NCBI RefSeq assembly: GCF_013348805.1 | Contig: NZ_CP054690.1 | Location: forward strand, 4,278,001-4,342,000 | Reading direction: 5' to 3' | Source: Rhodococcus sp. W8901 | Lineage (GTDB): Bacteria; Actinomycetota; Actinomycetes; Mycobacteriales; Mycobacteriaceae | DNA length: 64,000 nt | Shown here: positions 35,197-44,253 of the stretch, one piece after another | Layout of the letters: each line of letters opens with the position of its first letter | Position numbering within the stretch: the first letter of the stretch is position 1 | The notes under the pieces: generated by a model | What the model was told of the DNA's origin: nothing | The model's input: only the letters and a program-made list of their open reading frames with translations | The model's database searches: none | Position numbers and translations under genes: made by a program

Positions 35197-36180
35197 ATGA
35201 CGAGATCCAGGGCGCTGCGGTTGATCGCGGGTGCGGTCGGGGTGGCGGGACTCGTCGCGGGCGTGGCGGCACTGGCCACATTCCGCTCGGGTGCCTCCAA
35301 CAACATCGTGATCGTGCTGGCATCGTTGGCGCCGCTTCTGCTGTTGGCCACCGTGGTCGGCGCGATCGTCTCGGCTGTCGCACGACAGTGGCTGCTGCTC
35401 GCCGCGGCCGTGGTCGTCGTCGGGCTCGGCGGCTGGGCGTACGGCCCGTTGTACGTCGCGGGTGCGTCCGGAGAACCGGTGGTGGACGAGAACGGACCGT
35501 CGATTCGCGTGATGCAGTCCAACATCATGGTGGGTTCCGCCGATCCGGAGGCCCTGGTGCGGATGGTGCGAGAACGTGACATCGATGTGCTCACGATCCA
35601 GGAGTTGACCGACCCGTCCGTCGAGGCCCTGCGGAAAGCCGGGCTCGAGGACCGTCTGCCCCATCAGGTTCTGGCCCCGCACACCACCGGCGGCGGCGGT
35701 GGCGGCATCTACAGCCGACTGCCGTTGTCGAACGGCCGCCAGGTGGAGGGAATGGCACTGACCAATCTGGTGACCGAGGTCGATGCCGGACTCGGCCGGC
35801 CGGTGATCCTGTACGACGTGCATCCGGTGCCCGCGTACATCGCGCCGGCAGCACATTGGACGGAGGATTTCGATCGGTTGCGCGCCGATATGGATTCGTC
35901 GGCCGCGCACGACAACGTCATCGTCAGTGGCGACTTCAATGCCACTTACTCGCACAGCAAGTTCCGCGATCTGCGCCACGGCGGATACGTCGATGCGGCC
36001 GACCAACTGGGCGCCGGGATCCTGCCGACGTATCCCACCGACAAGCGCTACCCCGCAGTCGTCGGGATCGACCACATCCTCACGAAGGGCGGCACGGCAA
36101 CCTCGCTCGAGCGCATCGACGTAGTCGGATCCGACCACCACGGGCTGGTCGCGGACGTGCGGCTCACGACCGGATCCTGA
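35197..36180 (+). CDS. Membrane-anchored endonuclease/exonuclease/phosphatase (EEP) family protein
   Basis: A 327-residue protein. Three membrane helices occupy about residues 5-85 (LIAGAVGVAGLVAGVAALAT; IVIVLASLAPLLLLATVVGA; LLLAAAVVVVGLGGWAYGPL). The EEP catalytic domain follows and faces outside: VMQSNIM, ELTDPS (metal Glu), SGDFNATYSHSKFRD and SDHHGLVADV. Related secreted proteins in mycolic actinomycetes act as nucleases or phospholipid phosphatases; the substrate here is unknown. It is not clearly part of the catabolic operon, 105 bases away. Confidence 0.85.
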   Translation: MTRSRALRLIAGAVGVAGLVAGVAALATFRSGASNNIVIVLASLAPLLLLATVVGAIVSAVARQWLLLAAAVVVVGLGGWAYGPLYVAGASGEPVVDENGPSIRVMQSNIMVGSADPEALVRMVRERDIDVLTIQELTDPSVEALRKAGLEDRLPHQVLAPHTTGGGGGGIYSRLPLSNGRQVEGMALTNLVTEVDAGLGRPVILYDVHPVPAYIAPAAHWTEDFDRLRADMDSSAAHDNVIVSGDFNATYSHSKFRDLRHGGYVDAADQLGAGILPTYPTDKRYPAVVGIDHILTKGGTATSLERIDVVGSDHHGLVADVRLTTGS

Positions 36181-36196
36181 GCCGGAACGAGTTGCA

Positions 36197-37948
36197 TCAG
36201 AACGGCGGCGGTTCGTCGGTCTCGTTCGTGCCGTCGGCCGTTTGGCGGTGTCTGCGTCGCGGGAGGTGCGGGACGAGCGTGTTGTCGAGGTCGGTCATCG
36301 CGACCCCGCCGGGAAGAGTGACCGTGGTGGTGCCGTAACTGCTCGACCACACGAGGATGCCGCCCGCCAACATGGTGGCGGTGATGCGGTCCATCGTCTT
36401 GAGGTTGTGGTGGAACTGGCACAGGCACTGCAGGTTCGACGGAATGGTCCAACCACCCGCGATCGGGTTGCGGTGTGTGAAGGCGACGATGTGGTCGAGT
36501 TGGCAGCGGGCCGCGGGCACCGAGCAGCCCGGGAACCGGCAGTGCCCGTCGCGGGTGCGGACCATGCTCGTGGTCGATGCGTCCGGCCGGTACGTGAGGG
36601 CGCCGTGCGGTGGCTGCGCTTGTCCGCCGTGCCCGTCCGGGAATCGCCCGCGCCGCAACGTCGCGTCGGTGTCGAGCCTGTTCAGAACGTCCGCAATCGT
36701 GGTGCCCTCTCCGACCGGTGGCGGTCCCGGCAGTGGTGGTGGCCGATCCCACCACGACGACGGGATCGGCGATTCCGGCAACCGTCCCCCTCGGTGTCGG
36801 CGGCCCCGGGCGCGGAACACCTGCAGGCCCTGACGTCGCTGTGGCGCGGATTCGGTTGCGTTGCCTTGGCCGCCCGGCGCCGCCGAAATGGTGTCCGCAT
36901 CCGGACCTGTACCCGTATCAGTCTCGGTGGGCTGCGTCGACGGTGTGAGCCCCAGTTCTGTTGCGAGATCGCGCATCTCCGTGAGCATCGCCCGCCACGT
37001 CCCGTCCTCCGCCAACAGCCGGGCGAGGTGCGGATCGATCGGACCGTGCCCGTCCAGGTATGCGGGCGAGGCCGTCAAGCCCAACAGGGTCGCCACATCG
37101 ACGGTGATCTGCACCAACGGCTTGCGCCGCGACGGCATCGACGCGACACCAACCTTCGGGCACCGCTCGCTTCCGCACGTGCAGGACAGGGCGGATTCGC
37201 CGTGCAGCGACGCCATCAACGCATCCACCAGCAGCGCCTGCCGGCCACGCCGATCTTTGCCGCACACCGTGCCGGCCATCTCGCACACCAACTGCCAGGC
37301 CGCCTGCCCCTGATCCGCGGGAAGCACCGCCGAGAACTCCGACAACGGACCCAGGCGCCGGACCCTCACCCGACACTCCGCCTCCGCGAGTTCCCGATCC
37401 GACGCCGCCTCGCCCGGGCTGGCCCGCAGGATCAACGCCCGGATCTCCCGACCCAACGCCGCCGGCGCCAACCTGCGGGCCGACGCCACGATCTCCGCCT
37501 CCAACAACGAGAACGTCTCCGGCAGTAGCCCGGCCGTCTCACGATGAATCCGCCACGCCCGGGCGTAGTCCAGATCTCCGGCGAGGAACGCCGCCCGCGT
37601 CAACGGCAGCCGCAACCGCAGGTCCACCCCCAGATCGCAGAAATGCGACGCCATCGTGTGTGAACACCCCAACCTCGTCGACACCTCCGCGACCGCCTCG
37701 TTGCCACAATCCCGAATATCGCCGCCCCGCAACGCCACATCCCGCTCGAGCGCCGACAGCATCAACTCGCCCGCCAGCAGAACCTTCCGCGCCGCATGCG
37801 CATTCTCGATCCGCGCCAACTCCGACAACACCACGAACCGCGCCGCGTCCCCCGCGACACCACCGTCCGTCGGTATCTCGCCGACCCCACCCCCGGTATC
37901 GAACATACTTTCGACAATACAGGTGGCCACCGACAACTTCCCACTCAC
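36197..37948 (-). CDS. DUF222 / HNH endonuclease-like protein (13E12 repeat family)
   Basis: A 583-residue protein with an N-terminal DUF222 region (SELARIENAHAARKVLLAGE and following helices) and a C-terminal HNH nuclease motif (DGHCRFPGCSVPAARCQLDH followed by IVAFTHRNPIAGGWT and FHH). Families of these are numerous in rhodococci and mycobacteria, where some include mobile introns or are repeated across the genome. Biological role is uncertain. Its start overlaps the preceding small gene stop by four bases. Internal Gln/Pro-rich variable region at about residues 355-450. Confidence 0.88.
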   Translation of the reverse strand: MSGKLSVATCIVESMFDTGGGVGEIPTDGGVAGDAARFVVLSELARIENAHAARKVLLAGELMLSALERDVALRGGDIRDCGNEAVAEVSTRLGCSHTMASHFCDLGVDLRLRLPLTRAAFLAGDLDYARAWRIHRETAGLLPETFSLLEAEIVASARRLAPAALGREIRALILRASPGEAASDRELAEAECRVRVRRLGPLSEFSAVLPADQGQAAWQLVCEMAGTVCGKDRRGRQALLVDALMASLHGESALSCTCGSERCPKVGVASMPSRRKPLVQITVDVATLLGLTASPAYLDGHGPIDPHLARLLAEDGTWRAMLTEMRDLATELGLTPSTQPTETDTGTGPDADTISAAPGGQGNATESAPQRRQGLQVFRARGRRHRGGRLPESPIPSSWWDRPPPLPGPPPVGEGTTIADVLNRLDTDATLRRGRFPDGHGGQAQPPHGALTYRPDASTTSMVRTRDGHCRFPGCSVPAARCQLDHIVAFTHRNPIAGGWTIPSNLQCLCQFHHNLKTMDRITATMLAGGILVWSSSYGTTTVTLPGGVAMTDLDNTLVPHLPRRRHRQTADGTNETDEPPPF

Positions 37949-38214
37949 TCGACCACGTCAACCCGCGCAGGATCCGCATAGTCGCAGGTCATCAACGTCG
38001 CCGGAACCGGACCGTTCCAACCGCAGGGGCGGCCACATGTGCCGACGACCAGCGACTCCGTAGTGCCATCGTCGAACTGCACAGTGATCGTGGAGGCACG
38101 CGCGGGATAACCGCAGACAGGGCATTTGCCGAAGTAGTTCAGGATCTCTTCCACGGCCGACGAGGCGATTCGCCGATATCGCCTGTGCCGGTCCGGTGTC
38201 GACGCAAAGCCCAT
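37945..38214 (-). CDS. Small zinc-ribbon-like protein
   Basis: An 89-residue protein with two cysteine pairs, CPVCGYPA and GTCGRPCGWNG, which could bind one zinc ion. It starts MGFASTPDRHRRYRRIASSA and ends overlapping the DUF222/HNH start by four bases, suggesting co-translation. No family recognised. Confidence 0.6.
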   Translation of the reverse strand: MGFASTPDRHRRYRRIASSAVEEILNYFGKCPVCGYPARASTITVQFDDGTTESLVVGTCGRPCGWNGPVPATLMTCDYADPARVDVVE

Positions 38215-38312
38215 GACTCGCCCCTCCCGTCAACCACACACGCTACTTCCGAGCACCCGCGAAGTCAGCGAACTCCACCGGCAGCCCGCCACTTCGTGGC
38301 ATCGTCGAGGCT

Positions 38313-38926
38313 GTGAGGATCCTCGGACCCGTTGCCGCCACGGTTGTCCCGTGGTTGCGGTGGCGGGCCTCGTCCATCTTCACGAGCGCCCGCCGAGTCC
38401 GCCCGGCGACGCGGAGATCGCGGCGGGAGTCGATTGCCTGGATCCGGGCATGTTCCCCGGCCGTTTCCCACCGCCGACGGCGCAGACCTTCACACCTCCA
38501 TCGACGGGATCGGTGCCCGACAACTTCATTCCCGTTGCCGTCGTGTCCTGTGAACCGACCTTCGGCAGGTCGCGCCTCGATGCGAACGGGAACCCTGTGG
38601 GCACGGAGGTGACGGTCGACGAGGTTCGGCACGCCGGCGATCTCACCGTGCTCCTGTCCGCGCTGTCCGAGGATTCGGACCCGCAGGGCTGGTGAATCGA
38701 GGCGTGGTTCGGCAAGACCCGCGACTACACCGGCGGCGCACACTGCACCCCGGGGATCCCATGCTCCATGCTCTGGCTCGTCGATGCCGACGGTCGCGCG
38801 ATCCGGCCCGCGATACCGAAAACCCGTTCCGGAGGACCCAAGCCCGATGCGCGCGAGGCGATCGCCCGACTCACCGTGGTCGATCGCACCAGCCATGGCC
38901 TCTTCGTGCCGAGGTCCGACTCGTAG
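38313..38926 (+). pseudogene. Broken gene for a secreted protein (frameshift plus internal stop)
   Basis: A GTG at 38313 opens MRILGPVAATVV, the start of a likely signal peptide, but the hydrophobic continuation VVAVAGLVHLHERPP lies in the next frame from about 38350. That second frame reads a protein-like sequence (GVDCLDPGMFPGRFPP; FIPVAVVSCEPTFGRSRLD; HAGDLTVLLSALSEDSDPQGW) to a TGA at 38693-38695. The same frame then continues at once with IEAWFGKTRDYTGGAHCTPG and LWLVDADGRAIRP to a TAG at 38924-38926. Conserved cysteines continue across the stop. Two lesions therefore split one reading. A sequencing error at the frameshift cannot be excluded. Confidence 0.65.
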
Positions 38927-38930
38927 GCCC

Positions 38931-39749
38931 TCAGGCGACGCCGTCGCGGTGGGCGACCGCCTCGAGATGTGCGCGGATGGCGGCGGCGACCAGCTGCGGA
39001 TTCTCGAGCGCAGGTATGTGGCCGACTCCGGGGAGGGCGACCTCCTGGACATGGTCGGGCAGCTCGTCGACGAAGCGTTGGATGAACTTCTCCCGCAGGA
39101 AGAACGAATCGAACTCGGAGATGATCAACGAGGTCGGCGCCCTCACCGCGCCCAGACCCGTCAGTGGGCCGTCACGCAGGAATGCGAGCAGGATCGGCAG
39201 GTAGACCGAACAGCGGGAGACGGCACGGATCACGTCGGTGGCGTCTGCCGGGTCGACGGCCGACATGTCGTGGCTGCAATTGCGGATGATCGGCCGCTGG
39301 AACAGCGGATGTGACGCGGCGCGATCGCCGAGCACCCGGGCGAGCGCCGCGAGCGGGAACTGGGCGACGAACCCGCTCCCCATCCGGAACTCCGTCGCCG
39401 AGAAGCGCTTCCAGCCTCCACTGGGATTGATCGCGGCGAGCGATGCGGCCCGGCCCCGCCGCTCCAGCTCGAATCCCACCTGGCCGCCGAGCGAGTTCCC
39501 GACGACGTGGCATGTGTCCCAACCGATCACGTCGAGCTCGCGTTCGATCCCGTCGGCAATACCGGAGATGCCGAGATCCCGCCATCGCAGCCGCGGACCG
39601 CCCCAGTGACCGGGCATCGTCAGCGCCAGGACGTCGCAGTCCGAAGCAAGTTCGTCGACCACGCGATGCCACACGTGGTGTGACAGCGTGAATCCGTGCA
39701 GCAGCAAAACACGTTCGCCGGCCCCCGCCCGTCGCGCGGATGTCACCAT
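38931..39749 (-). CDS. Alpha/beta hydrolase next to the extradiol dioxygenase
   Basis: A 272-residue hydrolase with LLLHGFTLSHHVWH (oxyanion hole), nucleophile elbow GNSLGG, acid in SEFDSFF and base in GVGHIPALE. It lacks the GGGPGAS stretch of true meta-cleavage hydrolases, so it is a general esterase-like enzyme. It lies 86 bases downstream of the MhpB-type dioxygenase and is probably in one transcript with it. It may act as a second hydrolase for ring-fission products or cleave an ester substrate. ATG 39749 follows GGGGAGGGGG. Confidence 0.8.
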   Translation of the reverse strand: MVTSARRAGAGERVLLLHGFTLSHHVWHRVVDELASDCDVLALTMPGHWGGPRLRWRDLGISGIADGIERELDVIGWDTCHVVGNSLGGQVGFELERRGRAASLAAINPSGGWKRFSATEFRMGSGFVAQFPLAALARVLGDRAASHPLFQRPIIRNCSHDMSAVDPADATDVIRAVSRCSVYLPILLAFLRDGPLTGLGAVRAPTSLIISEFDSFFLREKFIQRFVDELPDHVQEVALPGVGHIPALENPQLVAAAIRAHLEAVAHRDGVA

Positions 39750-39835
39750 GACGCCCCCTCCCCGAAGCACTACGTCATGAGTAACACCGCGCGACAGCGA
39801 TGTCCAGGGTCGCCGAGAGAGGTCGGCGAGAGTCG

Positions 39836-40768
39836 CTACTTCGCGGTGGTCACCGCGAAGCCCGCAACCCACTCCGGGATCGGCCGGTAGTACCGCGACT
39901 GCAACTCGTACGCACCCGACGCCGCGAGTGCCGCGTAGGCCGCGATCCACGTGCGCACCTCGTGCGACGACCCGCCACCGTTCGCCTCGAAGAACTCGTT
40001 GGTCCAGCCGTCGAACTGCGCGATGTCTCCCGCGGCGACGATGTCGAGAACGTCGTTGTCCCACTCCGGATTCAACGGCTTACGCGTGGAAGTTCCTGCC
40101 GCCAGATCGATTCCGGACTGCACGACCCGCTGCTCACCGCGGGCACGCTGCTCTGGGGTGGGCGGGTTGCCGAGGATCAGCGCCTCCGCGACCCGCGGCG
40201 GCGCACCGGCGAGGATCGGCACCGGCGGATCGTGCGACAGTCCGCCCGACGCCAGGAACAGCACGCGCTTGTCGAGCAGCGCCGCGGCCTCACCGAGCGC
40301 CTTGCCGAACTGTCGGATCCGGCGCACCGGGCCGAGAGGGGCCGCGACGCCGTTGATGAACACCGGCACGACCGGCACCGACCGGATGCCGCCGAACAGC
40401 ATCTCGAGCGGCTGCACGAATCCGTGGTCCACGACCATGCGTGCCGAGATCGTGAGGTCGATGTCACGCTCGAGGACACCCTCGGCGATCGCGTCGGCCG
40501 CATCGGTGTCGACCAGGATCTCGCCTTCCGCGGAACCGAAGTCGCCCACCGCGATTGCGCCGGTGCCGATAGCGAACGGTGGCATCTTCTCGTAGAAGAA
40601 GCCGTTGTAGTGGTCGGGCGCGAACAGCACGACGACCTCGGGAGCGAACTCCTCGATGAACGCTCGCGCCCCGGCGACGGCGTGGTCGACCTCGTCGAGC
40701 ACCTCCTGAGCCGGATCGTTCAGCCCGATCAGGGGTGAATGGGACAGCGCAACCAGTGCGACTGGCAT
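39836..40768 (-). CDS. 3-(2,3-dihydroxyphenyl)propionate 1,2-dioxygenase (MhpB-like)
   Basis: A 310-residue type II (LigB-fold) extradiol dioxygenase. Iron-site histidines are visible in VALSHSPLIGLN (H10) and in the conserved FLASGGLSHDPP stretch; VLFAPDHYNGFFYEKMPPF is characteristic of MhpB. The enzyme opens the ring of 2,3-dihydroxyphenylpropionate or dihydroxycinnamate next to the hydroxyls. It would supply the ring-cleavage step missing from the Rieske operon at 13.6-21.7 kb. It lies 63 bases downstream of an IclR regulator on the same strand. GGAGCC lies just before ATG 40768. Confidence 0.9.
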   Translation of the reverse strand: MPVALVALSHSPLIGLNDPAQEVLDEVDHAVAGARAFIEEFAPEVVVLFAPDHYNGFFYEKMPPFAIGTGAIAVGDFGSAEGEILVDTDAADAIAEGVLERDIDLTISARMVVDHGFVQPLEMLFGGIRSVPVVPVFINGVAAPLGPVRRIRQFGKALGEAAALLDKRVLFLASGGLSHDPPVPILAGAPPRVAEALILGNPPTPEQRARGEQRVVQSGIDLAAGTSTRKPLNPEWDNDVLDIVAAGDIAQFDGWTNEFFEANGGGSSHEVRTWIAAYAALAASGAYELQSRYYRPIPEWVAGFAVTTAK

Positions 40769-40794
40769 GTAGGGCTCCTTCAGCCTGAATCAGA

Positions 40795-40819
40795 TTCCGG
40801 GAGAGGTTCTTTCCTGGAA
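40795..40819. promoter_or_regulatory. Imperfect palindrome upstream of the mhpB-like gene
   Basis: TTCCGG at 40795-40800 and CCTGGAA at 40813-40819 form inverted arms in the 63-bp gap between the IclR stop and the dioxygenase start. It resembles in style the TTCCG/CGGAA palindrome beside the other IclR gene. Possible operator; low certainty. Confidence 0.25.
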
Positions 40820-40831
40820 GTTGTGGCGTCG

Positions 40832-41638
40832 CTACGACGCGAGTGCGATCTGGGACGCGCACAGCGCGCGCGACGCGGCCAGACTCACCCGACGCAGGGC
40901 GGGCTCCACGCTCGCCGGCGAGAAGCTCGCAACCGGACCCGACACCGAGAACGCTGCGACAGGGCGTGCACCCGAGCCGTTGACGACTCCCCCGATGCAC
41001 ACCAGGCCCTCGCGGGTCTCCTCACGGTCGAACGCGACACCGGACCGCCGGACCTGCGACAACTCGACACGCAACTGTCCGATGTCGGTCACCGTCCGAG
41101 CGGTGCGGGCCGCGAGATCCGAGCCCAGCAGATCCTCGGCGTCCTGACCGGAGTATGCGAGCAGCGCCTTGCCCACCGCAGTGCAGTGCGCCGGCGCCTT
41201 CCCGCCGACCCGCGACGGTGACGCGACGTGACGGTGGCCGTAGAGCTTGTTGATGTAGAGGATGTCGGGACCGTGCAGGACCGCGAGATGCACCGTCTGC
41301 CGGGTCGCCTCGTACAGGTCCGCCAGGTAGGGAGTCAGGACGTCGCGGATCACGGAGTGCTGCGGCGCGTATACCCGGCCACCGAGGTTGTGGAGCTCGG
41401 CGCCGAGCCGGTAGTCGCTGCCGACCCGCTCGACGGCGTGGTTGCGCTCGAGCATCCCGAGGATGCGGAACGCGGTGGACTTGCTGAGCCCGGATCGGCG
41501 CGCGAGTTCGCTGACACCGACGCCGGAGTACGCCTCCTGCCCGAAGCTGGTGAGCAGGCTCATCGCCTTGTCCACGGCGGCACGGCCGTCCCGCGTCGAC
41601 CCCGAATGCGACAGATCGGTCAACTCCTGCACACCCAT
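40832..41638 (-). CDS. IclR-family transcriptional regulator of the ring-cleavage genes
   Basis: A 268-residue regulator. Winged helix at about residues 22-80 (VDKAMSLLTSFGQEAYSGVG; LARRSGLSKSTAFRILGMLE); effector domain with VHLAVLHGPDILYINKLYGH and LVCIGGVVNGSGARPVAAFS. IclR regulators such as HppR/MhpR activate phenylpropionate genes, and its position upstream of the MhpB-like gene on the same strand supports that role. It is divergent from an XRE/cupin regulator across a 199-bp gap. Confidence 0.9.
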   Translation of the reverse strand: MGVQELTDLSHSGSTRDGRAAVDKAMSLLTSFGQEAYSGVGVSELARRSGLSKSTAFRILGMLERNHAVERVGSDYRLGAELHNLGGRVYAPQHSVIRDVLTPYLADLYEATRQTVHLAVLHGPDILYINKLYGHRHVASPSRVGGKAPAHCTAVGKALLAYSGQDAEDLLGSDLAARTARTVTDIGQLRVELSQVRRSGVAFDREETREGLVCIGGVVNGSGARPVAAFSVSGPVASFSPASVEPALRRVSLAASRALCASQIALAS

Positions 41639-41837
41639 CGATCCCTACCCAATCACTACGCAAAGAGGACATTCCCGGCGCGACGGCCCGTGGCGGCGCC
41701 TTCGCGATCGAGTGTGCCCACCTGCCGTTTCGATGTCAAGATGGACGATAGTGATATTAAAAGTGACACACGGTCGAGCGGGGATTCAATCGTGTGGAAC
41801 ATTGAGCGCATTGCGTCATCGACGAAAGGAGGCCCTG

Positions 41838-42437
41838 TTGGACAGCAACGGCCTGATCGCACGCAACGTGCAGCGGTTCCGTAACGAACGACAGATGAGC
41901 ATGGGCGACCTCGCCAAGCGGGCGAACCTGTCCAAGCAGACGCTCTCGAAGATCGAGCAGGGTGTCGGCAATCCCACAGTCGAGACGATCGACGCCATCG
42001 CCGAGGCGCTCGACGTTCCGCTGCGGCGCCTGGTGACCGAGTGGGGGACGCGGGTGTTCGTCGTCCGCTCCGGCGAGGGATCGTGGAACGACCGGTCCGA
42101 TATCGGTTCGACGAAGGTGCTCGATCAGATCTACGGCTCCGGCTACGTGCGCACGAGCCTGACCAGACTGCGGCAGGCGCCGGGCGGCGACGTCGAGAGC
42201 ATGGTGCGCCCGGCCGACTCCGCCGGGACCCTGATCCACGCCTACGTCGTCTCCGGAAAGGTGCGAGTCGGCCCGACGAACGAACTGACGAACCTCACCA
42301 CCGGGGACTTCGTCCAGTTCCCCAGCGACGCGCCCTGGATCCTCGCCGCACTGAGCAGCGAGGCGACCGTGCACGTCGTGACGACGATGCCGCAGGTCCC
42401 ACAGTTCGGACCGCTCTCCGACGAGAGCCGTCACTGA
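41838..42437 (+). CDS. XRE-family regulator with cupin domain
   Basis: A 199-residue protein. N-terminal HTH at about residues 8-62 (IARNVQRFRNERQMSMGDLA; RANLSKQTLSKIEQGVGNPT), then a small-molecule-binding cupin barrel (TLIHAYVVSGKVRVG, LTTGDFVQFPSD). The best start is TTG at 41838, because AAAGGAGG (41825-41832) lies five bases upstream; no ATG or GTG fits as well before the HTH. It is divergent from the IclR gene. A fragment of a related gene lies at 24.5 kb, before the other IclR gene. Confidence 0.85.
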   Translation: MDSNGLIARNVQRFRNERQMSMGDLAKRANLSKQTLSKIEQGVGNPTVETIDAIAEALDVPLRRLVTEWGTRVFVVRSGEGSWNDRSDIGSTKVLDQIYGSGYVRTSLTRLRQAPGGDVESMVRPADSAGTLIHAYVVSGKVRVGPTNELTNLTTGDFVQFPSDAPWILAALSSEATVHVVTTMPQVPQFGPLSDESRH

Positions 42438-42519
42438 GCGACACGGGGCCGCAAAGGGGGCGAACAGGAGTCTGTGGCACGAACCGTCCCCTACAGTGGG
42501 CGCCGTGTGTGAACAGCAG

Positions 42520-44253
42520 ATGAACGGTTGGAATCGGCGGTCCTTCCTCGGAGCGGCCGGCATCGGAGCGCTCGGAGTCGCCGGACTGCCTCTCATCGGC
42601 AGCCGGTCGTGGAATCCGCTCGCAGCACAGGCCTCCGCGGCCCCGCTGCCCGCGTCGATCGCAGGCACCACTCTCGAATCCGTCGCCGTCCCTCTGGGCA
42701 GCAGCGGATACCGCCGTCTCACCGCCGGTCCGGGCTGGCCGCTGGTGGTCCGCACCGATCTGGCCGAGCCCAAGTCCGGTCGCGAGGACCGTCGCTCCGC
42801 CCTCGCGTCCATGGTTCAGCTCACCGACGTGCACGTGCTCGACGCCCAGTCACCCGTTCGGTTCGAGTACGTCCACCCCTTCCAGGGTGCCGCGTTCCGG
42901 CCGCAGGAGACCATGACCGCGCAGGGCCTCGTCTCCCTCATCGACCGGGTCAACTCGCTGCGCCAGGGTCCGCACACACAGCGCGACTTCGACGCCGTGA
43001 TCACCACGGGCGACAACACCGACAACAAGGAGCACGTCGAACTCGACTGGTTCCTCAAGGCACTCAACGGTGGCACGATCGTTCCGAACACCGGCGATCC
43101 GACCCGCTACGAGGGCGTGCAGAACTCGGGCGCGGACCTGTACTGGAATCCCGAGTCGTCGATCCAGGACATCTACAAGAAGACCGGATTCCCGGAGGTC
43201 CCCGGCCTGCTGTCGGCGGCACTGCAGCCGGTCACCAGCCCCGGCCTGAACACGAAGTGGTACAGCGTTTTCGGCAACCACGACGACTCCGTCGAGGGCA
43301 CCCTCCCGAGCGGCATCCCGTTCCTCGAGCAGATGTACACAGGAGACAAGAAGTTCGAGGTCCCGGACTCCTCCGACCAGGCCGCGCGCATCTCGAGCGC
43401 CCTGAGCTCCGATCCGACCGCCGTCCTGAACCTGCTGTCGGCGATCACCACCCCGCCGCGCATCGTCACCCCCGACGCGCGGCGCCACCCCTTCACGCCG
43501 CGCGAGTTCATCGCCGCCCACCTCGACCCGGCGAACGCCGGCCCCGGCCCGGTCGGCCACGGCTTCGCGGCCGACGCCGACGAAACCGGAATCGGTTACT
43601 ACACCTTCGAGATCGCGCCCGGCGTGATCGGCATCAGCATGGACTCGACCAACCGCGCGGGCTTCGTCGACGGCTCGCTCGGCGAGGCGCAGTTCAAGTG
43701 GATCGAGCAGACGCTGCTCGCGGGCAGCAGCAAGTACTACGACACCAACGGTGCGCTCGTCACGCAGAGCCGCAGCGATACCTACTTCGTGCTGTTCAGC
43801 CACCACACGAGCACCACGATGGCGAACACCCTGCCCGACCCGGAGCGCCCGCTCGAGCCCCGGTACAAGGGCGCCCAGCTGGTGGATATGCTGCACCGCT
43901 TCCCGAATGTCCTCGCCTGGGTCAACGGCCACACCCACGAGAACCGCATCACCGCACAGGTGGGCCAGACTCCGGCACAGGGATTCTGGGAGATCAACAC
44001 GGCATCGCACATCGACTTCCCGCAGCAGGGACGCATCATCGAGGTGGTCGACAACGAGGACGGCACGGTGTCGCTGCTGACCACGCTGATCGAGGCCGAC
44101 AGCCCGTACCAGGTCGACTACGACGACTTCTCTCCGGCGGGCCTGGCGTCGCTGTACCGCGAGTTCTCGTTCAACGACATCCACGCCGACCCGAAACTGC
44201 TGGGCGGCTCCCCGGACCACAATGTGGAACTGGTCCTGGCCACACTCCGCTAG
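42520..44253 (+). CDS. Tat-exported metallophosphoesterase (TIGR03767-type)
   Basis: A 577-residue protein with a twin-arginine signal, MNGWNRRSFLGAAGIGALGV, cleaved near AQASA. The calcineurin-like phosphoesterase core shows LTDVHVLDAQ, ITTGDNTDNKEH, FGNHDDS and NGHTHEN, all metal ligands present. It should act outside the membrane on a phosphate ester or phosphodiester; the substrate is unknown. ATG 42520 gives a clean Tat signal; GTG 42505 or 42496 are possible. It is convergent with the ion-channel gene, overlapping by four bases. Confidence 0.85.
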   Translation: MNGWNRRSFLGAAGIGALGVAGLPLIGSRSWNPLAAQASAAPLPASIAGTTLESVAVPLGSSGYRRLTAGPGWPLVVRTDLAEPKSGREDRRSALASMVQLTDVHVLDAQSPVRFEYVHPFQGAAFRPQETMTAQGLVSLIDRVNSLRQGPHTQRDFDAVITTGDNTDNKEHVELDWFLKALNGGTIVPNTGDPTRYEGVQNSGADLYWNPESSIQDIYKKTGFPEVPGLLSAALQPVTSPGLNTKWYSVFGNHDDSVEGTLPSGIPFLEQMYTGDKKFEVPDSSDQAARISSALSSDPTAVLNLLSAITTPPRIVTPDARRHPFTPREFIAAHLDPANAGPGPVGHGFAADADETGIGYYTFEIAPGVIGISMDSTNRAGFVDGSLGEAQFKWIEQTLLAGSSKYYDTNGALVTQSRSDTYFVLFSHHTSTTMANTLPDPERPLEPRYKGAQLVDMLHRFPNVLAWVNGHTHENRITAQVGQTPAQGFWEINTASHIDFPQQGRIIEVVDNEDGTVSLLTTLIEADSPYQVDYDDFSPAGLASLYREFSFNDIHADPKLLGGSPDHNVELVLATLR

